Positions 15,831-25,192 are shown, counted from the stretch's first letter. The stretch: DNA of 64,000 nucleotides from an uncultured Lachnospiraceae bacterium (GCA_947628955.1 CANRBX010000005.1:1-64000), one strand, 5' to 3'. Program-made: numbers and translations. Notes: generated by a model not told the origin, from the sequence alone.

Positions 15831-17087
15831 ATGAAACTTAAGAAAATGATGGCAGTTGCACTGTCGGCAGCAATGACGCTTTCCTGCGCGATGGTTGTGA
15901 GCGCAGACGAGGGGCCGGTCGCCCTGACGCTGTGGGGCGCAGAAGAGGATCAGACGCTGCTCGGCGAGCTGGCGGAGGAGTTCAAGGCGGCTTACCCGGA
16001 TCAGACCTTTGACATCTCGATCGGCGTCGAGTCTGAGTCTACGGCGAAGGATACGGTCCTGACAGACCCGGAGGCTGCGGCAGATGTGTTTGCATTTGCA
16101 AGCGACCAGATCTTTGACCTGGTGAACGCCGGTGCGCTTCTGAATCTCGATGAGTTCGGCGAGGTGCTCTCGATGGCGGGCAAGACGCTGGACGACGTGA
16201 AGGCGGCAAACGTGGCGGGCTCCGTCGAGGCGGCCACTGTGAACGGAAGCCTCTATGCATTCCCGCGCGCGGCGGACAACGGTTATTTCCTGTACTATGA
16301 TTCCTCCGTTCTCTCAGAAGAGGACATTGCTTCGTGGGACAGCCTTCTGGCGGCGGCCGAGGCGGCGGGCAAGAAGGTCGGAATGACGTTTGCATCCGGC
16401 TGGTACAACGCTTCCTTCTTCTATGGCGCAGGCTTCACGAACTCCCTGAATGAGGACGGCACGACGACCATGGACTGGAACGGCACGAGCGAGGCAGGCT
16501 ACACAGGCGTTGATGTGGTAAAGGGCATGATCGGCATCGCATCCAGCCCGGCGTTCATGGCGATCGCGGACGGCGACATCACGAATCAGATCGCGGGCGG
16601 ACAGCTCTGCGCCGTGGTATCCGGCACATGGGATGCACAGGCGGCACAGACAGCCTTTGGCGACGGCTATGCGGCGACAAAGCTTCCGACCTTCACGGTA
16701 GACGGCGAGCAGGTTCAGCAGGGTTCCGTTGCGGGCTACAAGTTCGTGGGCGTGAACGGTTTCGCGGAGAACTCCGGATGGGCAGTGCTCCTTGCGGACT
16801 TCATCACAAACGAAGCTTCCCAGCAGAAATTCTTCGATCAGCGTGAGAGCGGACCGAGCAACAGCACCGTTCTGGCATCCGATGCGGTTTCCGCAAACCT
16901 GGCGATGGCAGCACTCGGAAAACAGGCGGAGTTTGGTGTGACGCAGAACGTCGGCGGCAAGTTCTGGGATCCGACGGCTACCTTCGGCGAGATGATCGCG
17001 CAGGGCAATCTGGCGGCGGACGACGACGCAGCCATCCAGGAGGCTCTGGATACTCTGGTTGAGGGCGTGACGGCGCCGGTCGAGTAA
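15831..17087 (+). CDS. Sugar ABC transporter substrate-binding protein (MalE/GanS type)
   Basis: A 418-aa extracellular binding protein of family 1 for oligosaccharide import. The signal peptide is residues 1-26 (MKLKKMM, hydrophobic core, VVSA-DE). The only Cys, in TLSC, does not fit a lipobox because Thr is at -3, so signal peptidase I cleavage is more likely, which is unusual for a Gram-positive binding protein. AGGAGGTAGG precedes the ATG. Next genes are MalF- and MalG-type permeases. The GH53 galactanase downstream suggests galacto-oligosaccharides; maltodextrin is the alternative suggested by fold. No ATPase is encoded, so a shared MsmX-like ATPase is inferred. Confidence 0.88.
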   Translation: MKLKKMMAVALSAAMTLSCAMVVSADEGPVALTLWGAEEDQTLLGELAEEFKAAYPDQTFDISIGVESESTAKDTVLTDPEAAADVFAFASDQIFDLVNAGALLNLDEFGEVLSMAGKTLDDVKAANVAGSVEAATVNGSLYAFPRAADNGYFLYYDSSVLSEEDIASWDSLLAAAEAAGKKVGMTFASGWYNASFFYGAGFTNSLNEDGTTTMDWNGTSEAGYTGVDVVKGMIGIASSPAFMAIADGDITNQIAGGQLCAVVSGTWDAQAAQTAFGDGYAATKLPTFTVDGEQVQQGSVAGYKFVGVNGFAENSGWAVLLADFITNEASQQKFFDQRESGPSNSTVLASDAVSANLAMAALGKQAEFGVTQNVGGKFWDPTATFGEMIAQGNLAADDDAAIQEALDTLVEGVTAPVE

Positions 17088-17146
17088 CGCTGAACCGATG
17101 AGAGCGGCACTGCATCAATGGTAAGATAACTTTCTTTGCAAAACAG

Positions 17147-17210
17147 GAGGGGCTGTCGTCTTGGACAAGGCTGTTTGCGGCGATCTGTTCGGGGCGGGGC
17201 CCCTCTTTTT
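17147..17210 (+). terminator. Possible attenuating terminator between binding protein and permeases
   Basis: GAGGGGC (17147-17153) pairs with GCCCCTC (17199-17205), followed by TTTTT (17206-17210). The loop of 45 nt is long but can fold. Partial termination here would give more binding protein than permease, a common arrangement. Confidence 0.5.
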
Positions 17211-17309
17211 CAGGAATCAGATGATCCGCTCTGCGGATGGCATCTGGCAGTACCCCGGCGGCGTTTTTCCGCGCACTGCGGAGAAATCCGGCCAGGAGAG
17301 GAGGAGTTT

Positions 17310-18770
17310 ATGACAAGTCAGAAAAAGGGTGGGGCTGCGGCGGCAGTCGGCGGCTTCTTTCAGTCGATCGGCAGATTTTTCTCGGAGTTCGGGACTGCCC
17401 TGGCGAAGGGGGACGCTTTTGTGAAGCTGTCTGCGCTCTGGATGGGCGCGGGCTATGCCCGCCGCAGACAATACGTGAAGGCGCTGATCATGACGGCCTT
17501 TGAGGCCGCGGTCATCGTGTTCACCTTGACATTTGCAATGCAGTATGTGCCGAAGTTCGGCACGCTGGGAAGCGTGGTGATGGAACGTGTCTTCAATATG
17601 AAGACGATGAAGAGTGAATTTAATGACTATGACAACTCATTCTCGATCCTGCTGTTTTCGCTGTTCAGCTTTGTGATCTGGGCGGCCGCGCTGGTGGTCT
17701 GGATGAGAAACATCGTCAACGTCTACAGGCTCCAGAAGATGGAGGAATCAGGTGAGCACATCAACACGTTCAGGGAGGACCTGCATTCCTATATTGAGGA
17801 GAAATTCCATATTACGCTGCTGACACTTCCGGTGCTCGGCATCACGGTTTTCACGTTCGTGCCGATCCTGCTGCTCATCTTCGTGGCCTTCACGAACTAT
17901 GACCAGCAGCACATGCCGCCGAGCGCGCTGTTTACGTGGACGGGCTTCTCGAACTTTCTGAGCCTGTTCGGCGGAGGCGGGCTGACGACGACCTTCAGCT
18001 ACGCGTTCGTGAGGATCCTGGGGTGGACGCTCGTGTGGGCGTTTTTCGCGACCTTCACGACCTACATCGGCGGCATCCTTCTGTCGATCCTTCTGAACAG
18101 TCCGAAAACGAGGGTGCCGAAGCTGTGGCGCACCCTGTTCATCATCACGATCGCGGTGCCGCAGTTCGTCTCGCTGCTTCTGGTGAGGAACTTCTTCTCG
18201 AACGGAGGCATCGTCAACACGATCTGCGCGAACATCGGACTGACCGGGTTCCTGCGCGACATCGGCCTCGTCTCGACCAGCTACATCCCGTTCCTGTCGG
18301 CTCCCGGCTGGGCGCACGTGATGATCATCCTGATCAATATCTGGATCGGCATCCCGTACCAGATGCTGATCGCGACCGGCGTGCTGATGAACCTGCCGTC
18401 TGACCAGGTAGAGAGTGCGCGCGTGGACGGCGCGAGGCCGTTCCAGATCTTCAAGAGCATCACGATGCCCTACATGCTGTTCGTGACTGGCCCGGCGCTC
18501 GTGACCGATTTTGTCAAGAATATCAACAACTTTAACGTGATCTATCTGCTGACAGAGGGCGTCTATACGACGACGAATCAGGCGATGGCGAACTCCCAGG
18601 CCAAGGAGGTTGACCTTCTGGTCACCTGGCTGTTCCGGCTGACCCAGGATTACTACAACTACAAAATGGCGTCGGCGATCGGCATCATCGTCTTTATCAT
18701 CTGCGCGGTATTCACGCTGATCGCGTTTAACCGCATGATAGGAAACGGCAGAGAGGAGGATTACCAATAA
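17310..18770 (+). CDS. Sugar ABC transporter permease, MalF/GanP type
   Basis: A 486-aa inner-membrane permease. After an N-terminal cytoplasmic stretch (1-65, Ala/Gly/Phe-rich) come about three extra hydrophobic segments (near 68-85, 110-140, 170-195). Then the core binding-protein-dependent transport domain with the EAA loop ESARVDGARPFQIFKSITMP, which contacts the ATPase. It is longer than the roughly 420-aa Bacillus GanP because of the N-terminal extension. GAGAGGAGG lies just before ATG 17310. It overlaps the next gene by one base (TAATG). Confidence 0.9.
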   Translation: MTSQKKGGAAAAVGGFFQSIGRFFSEFGTALAKGDAFVKLSALWMGAGYARRRQYVKALIMTAFEAAVIVFTLTFAMQYVPKFGTLGSVVMERVFNMKTMKSEFNDYDNSFSILLFSLFSFVIWAAALVVWMRNIVNVYRLQKMEESGEHINTFREDLHSYIEEKFHITLLTLPVLGITVFTFVPILLLIFVAFTNYDQQHMPPSALFTWTGFSNFLSLFGGGGLTTTFSYAFVRILGWTLVWAFFATFTTYIGGILLSILLNSPKTRVPKLWRTLFIITIAVPQFVSLLLVRNFFSNGGIVNTICANIGLTGFLRDIGLVSTSYIPFLSAPGWAHVMIILINIWIGIPYQMLIATGVLMNLPSDQVESARVDGARPFQIFKSITMPYMLFVTGPALVTDFVKNINNFNVIYLLTEGVYTTTNQAMANSQAKEVDLLVTWLFRLTQDYYNYKMASAIGIIVFIICAVFTLIAFNRMIGNGREEDYQ

Positions 18771-19624
18771 TGAAAAAGATGAAAAGTAACAGGACATCGA
18801 GCATCGTTGCGCACAATGCGCTGATCGCTGTCCTCGCATTTATCTGGCTGATCCCGATCATCTGGCTGTTCTGCACCTCGTTCAGCTCCTATCCGGGCAT
18901 GAATACGAGCACCTTCTTCCCGAAGGAGTGGAGCCTGATCCACTACCAGAAGCTCTTCAAACCGGATACGGTACAGCAGTTCCCGCGCTGGTTCCTGAAC
19001 ACCTTCATCATTGCCTGCTTCACGACCGTGATCTCGACGTCGTTCGTGCTGATGGTGGCGTACGCGACCTCTGTCATGCGCTTCCCGATGCGCAAGCCGC
19101 TGATGAACATGGCAGTGATCCTGAACCTGTTCCCGGGCATGCTCTCCATGATCGCGGTGTACTTTGTGCTGAAGACCTTTAACCTGACAAACAGCTATGC
19201 GGGCCTGATCATGGTCTACTCCGGCTCCGCGGGCCTCGGGTATCTGATCGCGAAGGGCTTCTTCGACACGATCCCGCGCGCGCTGTGCGAGGCGGCGCGC
19301 CTTGACGGCTGCAGCGAGGCGAGGATCTTCTCGCAGATCATCATCCCGATGAGCCGCCCGATCATCGTGTACACGGTCATCAGCAGCTTCCTCGCCCCGT
19401 GGATGGATTTCGTCTTTGCGAAGATGATCCTGAACGCAGGTATCTCGGAGAATTATACCGTGGCGATCGGCCTGTACAAGATGCTGGACAAGAGCCTGAT
19501 CAACAGCTATTTCACGATCTTCTGCTGCGGCGGCGTGCTCGTGTCGATCCCGATCTCGGTGCTGTTTTTCATCATGCAGAAGTTCTACGTGGAGGGCGTC
19601 ACAGGCGGCGCAGTGAAGGGTTAA
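18770..19624 (+). CDS. Sugar ABC transporter permease, MalG/GanQ type
   Basis: A 284-aa permease with six predicted helices and the EAA loop CEAARLDGCSEARIFSQIIIP (about residues 173-193). It forms a heterodimeric channel with the MalF-type protein. Its ATG shares a base with the upstream stop, so translation is probably coupled. The C-terminus (FYVEGVTGGAVKG) is typical of MalG proteins. Confidence 0.92.
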   Translation: MKKMKSNRTSSIVAHNALIAVLAFIWLIPIIWLFCTSFSSYPGMNTSTFFPKEWSLIHYQKLFKPDTVQQFPRWFLNTFIIACFTTVISTSFVLMVAYATSVMRFPMRKPLMNMAVILNLFPGMLSMIAVYFVLKTFNLTNSYAGLIMVYSGSAGLGYLIAKGFFDTIPRALCEAARLDGCSEARIFSQIIIPMSRPIIVYTVISSFLAPWMDFVFAKMILNAGISENYTVAIGLYKMLDKSLINSYFTIFCCGGVLVSIPISVLFFIMQKFYVEGVTGGAVKG

Positions 19625-19712
19625 GCCGTCTGAAACGGCGGCGCGCAGCTCTGGCCCGCGGGGACCGGAGCGTGTGCCAGAGAACAAGACAATACGGAGG
19701 AACATACATCCT

Positions 19713-21563
19713 ATGGATCAGTTTATTTTGAACATTGTTCACCGCCCGGAGATGGTGCCGGAGTACGCAGAGAAGGTGACCGGCCACGGGCAGGCGGAGG
19801 ATATCGGGCGCAGCGCGCTGCTGACGGAGAGCCTCGATATTTTCCGGACACAGCAGGAGTGTGCCCACAAAAACGGGCTCAGGACGACGATCGAGATGAC
19901 GTATGCAAGCCTGTTTAACGACGAGGCGGTGGCGCTCGCGAAGGAGCACCACGAGAAGTACGGGGACGAGATCGGGCTGACCCTTCTGGGCCTGCCGTGC
20001 ACGCAGTTCCGCGAGAAATACAGGACGAAGGATTTCTGCATCTGGATGTTCTCCATGGAGGACAAAAAAGCCATTGTGCAGGACGTCTTCGAGAAATTCC
20101 ATGAGCGCTTCGGCTTCTACCCGCAGTCGACGGGCTCCTACTATATGGATGCCCCTCTGATCAATTACATCAGGGAGCGATATCCGTCCGTGAAATGTGC
20201 GGTGGCGACCTGCTGGGAGGAGGGACCGAAGGCCTACCACACCTGCAACAACAGCTGGTATACGCTGATGGACGGCGGCCCGTGGGCGCCGTGGATCCCA
20301 TCAAAGCAGAATACGCACGCTCCGGCGGCCAGCGAGGATGAAGACTCCGGCATTGTGGCGATCCCGCATCTGAGCCGCGACCTGATCGCGTGCTACGACG
20401 GCAACGGCTCCAATTTCGGCACGCACCCGCAGAATGTGCTGCGCGGAATGATCTACGATACGGACACCTGGGAATACCCGTATCTCTACAACCTGATCGA
20501 CCAGTACCGCTACCAGGCGAAGTTCAACAACGGCTATGCCTACAACATGATGTTTGTCGGCCCGGGCTGGATGAACAAGATGGGCCGCTGGGAGGCGCCG
20601 TATGAGCTTCTTCTGAAATCCTACGAGGACGGCTGTGCATACTACGGCCGGCTCAAGAAGGAAGGAAAACTCATCGACATGACCATGAGCGAGTTTGCGG
20701 ATTATTACCGGGAGAAGAAGCATTACACCGAGCCGGAATGCGCGCTGTGGCGCGACATCCTCTACGGGAGCAAAAAGCAGGTGTTCTGGTACTGCGACCC
20801 GTTTATGCGCGCGTGCGTCAACATGGACCAGGGCGGCGCGATCGTCGATCTGCGCCCCTACGTGGCGAAGCTGGAGTGGCCGGTCGGCATCGGCACGCCG
20901 CATATCCAGGACGCGAGCTATCCGTTCCTGATCCAGGAGAAATACCGCGCCGGTTATTTCACGCACTATGCGGGGGAGGGGACCGTGCGCAGCGCGAAGA
21001 TCTGTTACGGCGGTGAGGAGGCAGACCTGTGTCTCTGCCGGACAAAGGCGCATTTTTCCTGCAGGGAGACGGAAGGATGCACAGAGCGCATCCTGACGCT
21101 GGATCCGGTGGACATCGAATTTTCCGGCCTGACACTGAAGCTTCAGACCGTGATCGCTTTCGCGGAGGGCTCCGGCACGATCCGGACCGAGCGCAGGGTT
21201 CTGGAGATGAGCGATCCGTCCGCCGAGGTGACGGTCAACGAATACATGGTCGGCTGCTACGGGACGACGGAGTATCCGGAGGATATGACCTCCCTGGTGC
21301 TCTCTGCGGAAAAAGAGGGGGAGCGTACGGAGCTTCCGTATGAGTACAGATGCAGGGAAGTGGCCATGAAAGGAGCCGGGCGGGTGAGCTGCCTGATCCC
21401 TCCGGTCGGCACGCGTGTTTCCATGACCTGCGAGGGCCGGGATAAGGAAGGCTATTTCAGGGAGGGCTACGCGTTCAGCCCGATGTTCACGCTCGGCTAT
21501 ACCGGGAAATTACGTGAAAAGGAGGTCTTTGCGACATGGCTCAGTCTGGAAAAGGAAAATTGA
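19713..21563 (+). CDS. Uncharacterised 616-aa protein in the carbohydrate operon
   Basis: I do not recognise this family. There is no signal peptide or membrane helix, so it is presumably cytoplasmic. The first ~400 residues look like an alpha/beta barrel: strand-like TTIEMTYASL, then YGDEIGLTLLG, FYPQSTGSYYMDAPL, VKCAVATCWEEG and a Trp/His/Asp-rich stretch to FGTHPQNVLRG. The layout loosely recalls NodB deacetylase or GH57-type barrels (inference only). The C-terminal ~200 residues look beta-rich. It occupies the place of the GH42 beta-galactosidase (GanA) in Bacillus ganSPQAB, so an enzyme acting on the imported oligosaccharide is plausible. ATG 19713 has CGGAGG 12 bp upstream. Confidence 0.6.
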   Translation: MDQFILNIVHRPEMVPEYAEKVTGHGQAEDIGRSALLTESLDIFRTQQECAHKNGLRTTIEMTYASLFNDEAVALAKEHHEKYGDEIGLTLLGLPCTQFREKYRTKDFCIWMFSMEDKKAIVQDVFEKFHERFGFYPQSTGSYYMDAPLINYIRERYPSVKCAVATCWEEGPKAYHTCNNSWYTLMDGGPWAPWIPSKQNTHAPAASEDEDSGIVAIPHLSRDLIACYDGNGSNFGTHPQNVLRGMIYDTDTWEYPYLYNLIDQYRYQAKFNNGYAYNMMFVGPGWMNKMGRWEAPYELLLKSYEDGCAYYGRLKKEGKLIDMTMSEFADYYREKKHYTEPECALWRDILYGSKKQVFWYCDPFMRACVNMDQGGAIVDLRPYVAKLEWPVGIGTPHIQDASYPFLIQEKYRAGYFTHYAGEGTVRSAKICYGGEEADLCLCRTKAHFSCRETEGCTERILTLDPVDIEFSGLTLKLQTVIAFAEGSGTIRTERRVLEMSDPSAEVTVNEYMVGCYGTTEYPEDMTSLVLSAEKEGERTELPYEYRCREVAMKGAGRVSCLIPPVGTRVSMTCEGRDKEGYFREGYAFSPMFTLGYTGKLREKEVFATWLSLEKEN

Positions 21564-21766
21564 ACTACCGCTGTCCGTCCTGCTTCATGCGCGACCTGGA
21601 TATCGACATGTTTTACGACAAAGAGAAAAAAGAGTACTACTGCATCCGGTGCCAGTACCGCGGGACGGAGGAGGATGTGCTCGCAAAGAATCAGATGGCG
21701 CGCTTCCGCTACGGAGACATGATGCGTCGGTTTGCGATGGAAGATTTTGAGGATTTCAGCGGCTGA
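21536..21766 (+). CDS. Small zinc-ribbon protein
   Basis: A 76-aa protein with two CX2C knuckles (CPSC near residue 13 and CIRC near 36) spaced about 23 residues, a classic zinc ribbon, followed by an acidic helical tail. The start overlaps the 616-aa gene by 28 bp and has AAAAGGAGG upstream, so it is translated from inside the previous gene. Function unknown; a nucleic-acid or protein-binding accessory is possible. Confidence 0.75.
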   Translation: MAQSGKGKLNYRCPSCFMRDLDIDMFYDKEKKEYYCIRCQYRGTEEDVLAKNQMARFRYGDMMRRFAMEDFEDFSG

Positions 21767-21796
21767 GACGGCACAGATCACATAAGGAGCGTGAAT

Positions 21797-22966
21797 ATGG
21801 GAGACAACAGCAGGGACGGGGAGCGCGCGGCGGCCCCGGGAAATGACCGTGCCGGTGGGGCGGATCCCTTTATCCGGGGGATGGATCTGTCGACGCTTCT
21901 CGAGGTCGAGCACTGCGGGGGCAGATTCTACGACCACGGGGCCGCGGACGGAGCGATGGATATCCTGAAGCGCTACGGCATGAATATGGTGCGCCTGCGC
22001 CTCTGGAACGACCCGTTCGATGAGCACGGAAATTCCTACGGGGCGGGCGGAAATGATATCGAGACGACGCTCACGCTCGCGAAGCGCGCGAAGTCGAAGG
22101 GGATCGGCTGGCTGCTGGATTTCCACTACAGTGATTTCTGGGCGGATCCAGGCAAGCAGACGGTCCCGAAGGCGTGGCGCGGCCTGGGCGCGGAGGAACT
22201 CGCACGGGCAGTCCACGACTATACCCGGGAGGTTCTGGAGCGCTGCAGGAGAGAGGATGTCCTGCCGCAGATGGCAGCCATAGGCAACGAGGTGACGAAC
22301 GGCCTGCTCTGGCCGCACGGAAAGACTACGGATTTTCCCGGCATGGTCCGGCTCCTGAATGCCGGCCTTGCGGCGGTGCGCGAGGCGGCCCCGGAGACCA
22401 GGACGATGCTTCATCTGGACAATGGGGGAAACAATGCGCTGTACCGCAGCTGGTTTGAGCAGTATTTCGCCTGCGGAGGCGATGATTTTGACTGTATCGG
22501 TCTTTCCTATTACCCGTTCTGGCACGGGACACCGGACATGCTGCGGGCCAATATGAACGATCTTGCCGCACGCTTCCGCAAGGAACTGATCGTGGCAGAG
22601 ATCTCGACGGGCCACACGATGGAAGACTATACGGCCTATGAACAGCTGGCGCCTGAGAACCGTAAGGGGATGGCGTCGCGCAGGGAGCTGGCTGAGCGCG
22701 TGCCGTATCCGATGACGGAGCAGGGCCAGGCAGATTTCATGCGCGACATTATAAGGATCATCCGCGAGACCCCGGACGGCCTTGGCAGAGGCTTCTATTA
22801 CTGGGAGCCGGCCTGGATCCCGGTGCCCGGGAGCGGCTGGGCGACAAAGGCCGCCTGCGAGTATATCGGGGAGAGCGGGCCGGGAGGCAACGAGTGGGCC
22901 AACCAGGCTCTGTTTGATTATGATGGAAACGCGCTCCCGGCGCTCGCGGTGATCCGTGACGCGTAG
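21797..22966 (+). CDS. Arabinogalactan endo-beta-1,4-galactanase, GH53
   Basis: A 389-aa glycoside hydrolase family 53 enzyme, clan GH-A, cleaving beta-1,4-galactan. The start of the barrel is FIRGMDLSTLLEVE. The acid/base Glu is in AIGNEVTNG (Glu165) and the nucleophile Glu in IVAEIS (Glu268). LDFHYSDFWADPGKQ is the family hallmark. Unlike Bacillus GanB it has no signal peptide, only a polar N-terminus (residues 1-22), so it should act in the cytoplasm on imported galacto-oligosaccharides. ATG 21797 follows AAGGAG; the GTG at 21791 is less well placed. Confidence 0.92.
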   Translation: MGDNSRDGERAAAPGNDRAGGADPFIRGMDLSTLLEVEHCGGRFYDHGAADGAMDILKRYGMNMVRLRLWNDPFDEHGNSYGAGGNDIETTLTLAKRAKSKGIGWLLDFHYSDFWADPGKQTVPKAWRGLGAEELARAVHDYTREVLERCRREDVLPQMAAIGNEVTNGLLWPHGKTTDFPGMVRLLNAGLAAVREAAPETRTMLHLDNGGNNALYRSWFEQYFACGGDDFDCIGLSYYPFWHGTPDMLRANMNDLAARFRKELIVAEISTGHTMEDYTAYEQLAPENRKGMASRRELAERVPYPMTEQGQADFMRDIIRIIRETPDGLGRGFYYWEPAWIPVPGSGWATKAACEYIGESGPGGNEWANQALFDYDGNALPALAVIRDA

Positions 22967-23004
22967 CGCTGCGCAGCAGAGGCCGGGTGCATGACAGCCG
23001 GAGA

Positions 23005-23062
23005 GGCTGCCGCAGAATATCTGCCGGGCGGTGATAAGCCCCCTGCATATTCTGCGGCAGCC
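23005..23062 (+). other. Perfect 16-bp inverted repeat after the GH53 gene
   Basis: 23005-23020 pairs perfectly with 23047-23062 around a 26-nt loop. There is no T-run after it, so if it ends the operon transcript it does so by an unusual route; it may protect the 3' end or reduce read-through into the TraX-like gene. Confidence 0.65.
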
Positions 23063-23117
23063 CCTTGTGCATATCCGTCCGGCATACATGCAGGGGACGG
23101 AGGGAAGGAGAGAATTT

Positions 23118-23891
23118 ATGAACACGACAATCGGAAGGCGCACCCCCGCCTGGAAGCTGCCCTCGATCTCAGGGTTCGGGCTGAAGCTGTTCGCCTGTGC
23201 GGCGACGCTGCTCTACGGCATCGGGGCGTCTGTCATTCAGGACGGGATCATCCATCTGGATCAGTACACCAGGGAGAGCCTGTCCCAGGCGATGAGCGAA
23301 GACTCCCATCTGATGACGATGGCCGGGGTCGGCTCGGCGCTGCAGATGATCGGCGGGATGGCAGTCCCGCTCTTTGCATTTCTTCTGGTCGAGGGCTTCC
23401 GCCACACCTCCGGCCGAAGGAAGTACCTCCTGACCGTTTCCGCTTTCGCGCTGCTGAGCGAGGTTCCCTGGGATCTGGCGATGCAGCAGTCCCTGTGGGA
23501 TCTCTCATCGCAGAATGCGCTGTTCGGCACGGCGGTCAGCCTCGCGATGCTCTGCGTCCTGGACCTGTTTAAGGAAGGAAAGGGGGTCATGGCGGGCCTG
23601 CTGCGGGTCTGCATCACGGGAGGCGCGCTCGTGTGGACGATGGCGCTGCGCGTGCGCTTCGGGCCGAGCATGGTTCTGCTGACCGCGATCTTTTATTTCT
23701 TTTATGCGAGGAATGTGCTCAAGACTGTGCTTGGGATCCTGGTCAGCCTGGTCCATGTGACGGCCCCGCTGTCTTTCTATCTGATCTGGTTCTACAATGA
23801 GGAGCGGAAGCACAGGGAGCTGAAATACGCGTTTTACCTGTTTTATCCGCTGCACCTGCTCCTGCTTGGCCTGATCACCGTGTCAATGTGA
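23118..23891 (+). CDS. TraX-like polytopic membrane protein
   Basis: A 257-aa protein with about seven hydrophobic segments. The pattern resembles the TraX family: a first helix after GLKLFACAATLLYGIG, AVPLFAFLLVEGFRHT, LLSEVPWDLA, and the C-terminal YAFYLFYPLHLLLLGLI. TraX of F plasmid acetylates pilin; chromosomal Firmicute relatives are thought to be acyltransferases of unknown substrate. ATG 23118 follows GGAGGGAAGGAGAG. There is no conjugation gene nearby. Confidence 0.8.
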   Translation: MNTTIGRRTPAWKLPSISGFGLKLFACAATLLYGIGASVIQDGIIHLDQYTRESLSQAMSEDSHLMTMAGVGSALQMIGGMAVPLFAFLLVEGFRHTSGRRKYLLTVSAFALLSEVPWDLAMQQSLWDLSSQNALFGTAVSLAMLCVLDLFKEGKGVMAGLLRVCITGGALVWTMALRVRFGPSMVLLTAIFYFFYARNVLKTVLGILVSLVHVTAPLSFYLIWFYNEERKHRELKYAFYLFYPLHLLLLGLITVSM

Positions 23892-24167
23892 GGCACGCGC
23901 GCCGCAGTGCGCATGGCAAAAAATATTTCAAAATATTTCAAAAATATTAATTTATCGACAAAAGACGTTAAAAATCGCTGAAAATGCCGAAAATAAAGGA
24001 AAAAACTCGAATCATCGAACTGTGTAAAATGACGAATGGACAAATTGAAGGGAGATATAATAACCAAAATTCAACAAATTTAATGAAAAATATTGTGCAA
24101 TAATCACATTATCTGTGTGTCGGAAAAAGTCGGTCGGATAATATGTTACAAAAATGTGAAATATATA

Positions 24168-24197
24168 TTGACATATCATTTCAAAATCCTGTATAAT
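24168..24197 (+). promoter_or_regulatory. Promoter of the SleB-type hydrolase
   Basis: Perfect TTGACA (24168-24173) and TATAAT (24192-24197) with an 18-bp spacer. The rest of the 394-bp gap 23892-24285 is very AT-rich, with repeated AAAATATTTC-type runs at 23918-23955, and holds no gene that I can see. Confidence 0.8.
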
Positions 24198-24285
24198 ACA
24201 GATACCTTGGGGAACAGTGAATAAACAATAAGGGACAGAAGAGGCGGACATGAAGAAGTGTCTACCATGAATGACAGGAGAGTTT

Positions 24286-25107
24286 ATGATGCTGTTACAA
24301 GATGGAATGAAATCAGTCAATGATTTCACACGGCGCATCATGCACCGGTACGTCAGAGATATTGCGCTGATCCTGGCAGGAGTTCTGATGACTGCCGGCG
24401 TCGCCTTTGTCATATCTGAAGTTGATACCAGCGGGCATGGCCGGGTATATGCTGTAGATTCCTCCGATGAGGGGAATGGAAGGGCGCAGCAGTTTCAGGC
24501 CGGACTCATGGGACTTATCAGCGGTGTGGCATATATGGAGCAGTACTCTGACGCTGCAAGGTTTGTGAGCGTCGCAGATGCGAATGAGAACGTGCTGGCA
24601 GGAGTGCGGGGACTCGACAGACGGGTGATCCGCCGGGCTTCGATCGAAGAGGGTACCCGTATCGCCAGTGAGCTTGGCTATTATGCGCAGCAGACAGTAT
24701 ACGAAAACCAGATGTCACAGGATGATTATTACACATTGCTGCATATAGTGGAGGCCGAGGCCACGGGCGGCGACATGGAGAGCAAAATGATCGTGGCGGG
24801 AGTAGTGCTCAACCGTGTACGTGATTCGCATTTCCCGGATACCATTTATGATGTTGTCTGGCAGGAGGCGCAGTTCCAGCCGACATCCGACGGAAGGATC
24901 TACAGCTGCGAGGTGACAGACTCGACTGTGGAGGCCGTTGACCGGGTATTGCAGGGAGAAGATTACTCACAGGGCGCCTTATTCTTTTTTGCGCGTGACT
25001 CCGCGGATACTTCGAGTGCGAGGTGGTTTGACTCCAGCCTCGTCCGGCTGTTTGAGTATGGAGGACACGAGTATTTCACCTTTGAGGATTATGTGAGTAA
25101 TACATAG
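24286..25107 (+). CDS. Membrane-anchored cell-wall hydrolase, SleB/CwlJ (Hydrolase_2) family
   Basis: A 273-aa protein with one transmembrane helix (about residues 26-44), a linker, and a C-terminal Hydrolase_2 domain (about 140-270). The domain begins YYTLLHIVEAEATGGDMESK, with the catalytic-type Glu, followed by VAGVVLNRV and FFARD. Members cleave peptidoglycan, in some cases spore cortex. ATG 24286 has ACAGGAGAG upstream; ATG 24271 is in frame. The sigma-A-type promoter argues for vegetative rather than strictly spore-specific expression. Confidence 0.85.
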   Translation: MMLLQDGMKSVNDFTRRIMHRYVRDIALILAGVLMTAGVAFVISEVDTSGHGRVYAVDSSDEGNGRAQQFQAGLMGLISGVAYMEQYSDAARFVSVADANENVLAGVRGLDRRVIRRASIEEGTRIASELGYYAQQTVYENQMSQDDYYTLLHIVEAEATGGDMESKMIVAGVVLNRVRDSHFPDTIYDVVWQEAQFQPTSDGRIYSCEVTDSTVEAVDRVLQGEDYSQGALFFFARDSADTSSARWFDSSLVRLFEYGGHEYFTFEDYVSNT

Positions 25108-25160
25108 GCACAGTCTGTCTGTGACTGGATCGGGATGAGGGTGTTCCGAAAGGACGCGCC

Positions 25161-25192
25161 GGGCGGCGATGACTTTTGGGGCGCCCTTATTT
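25161..25192 (+). terminator. Weak candidate terminator after the hydrolase gene
   Basis: GGGCG (25161-25165) pairs with CGCCC (25182-25186), followed by TTATTT. The stem is short, so this is tentative. Confidence 0.35.

Noticed and set aside
23918-24160. AT-rich stretch as a replication origin
   Set aside because: No DnaA-box cluster or replication genes; it is the leader and promoter region of the SleB-type gene.
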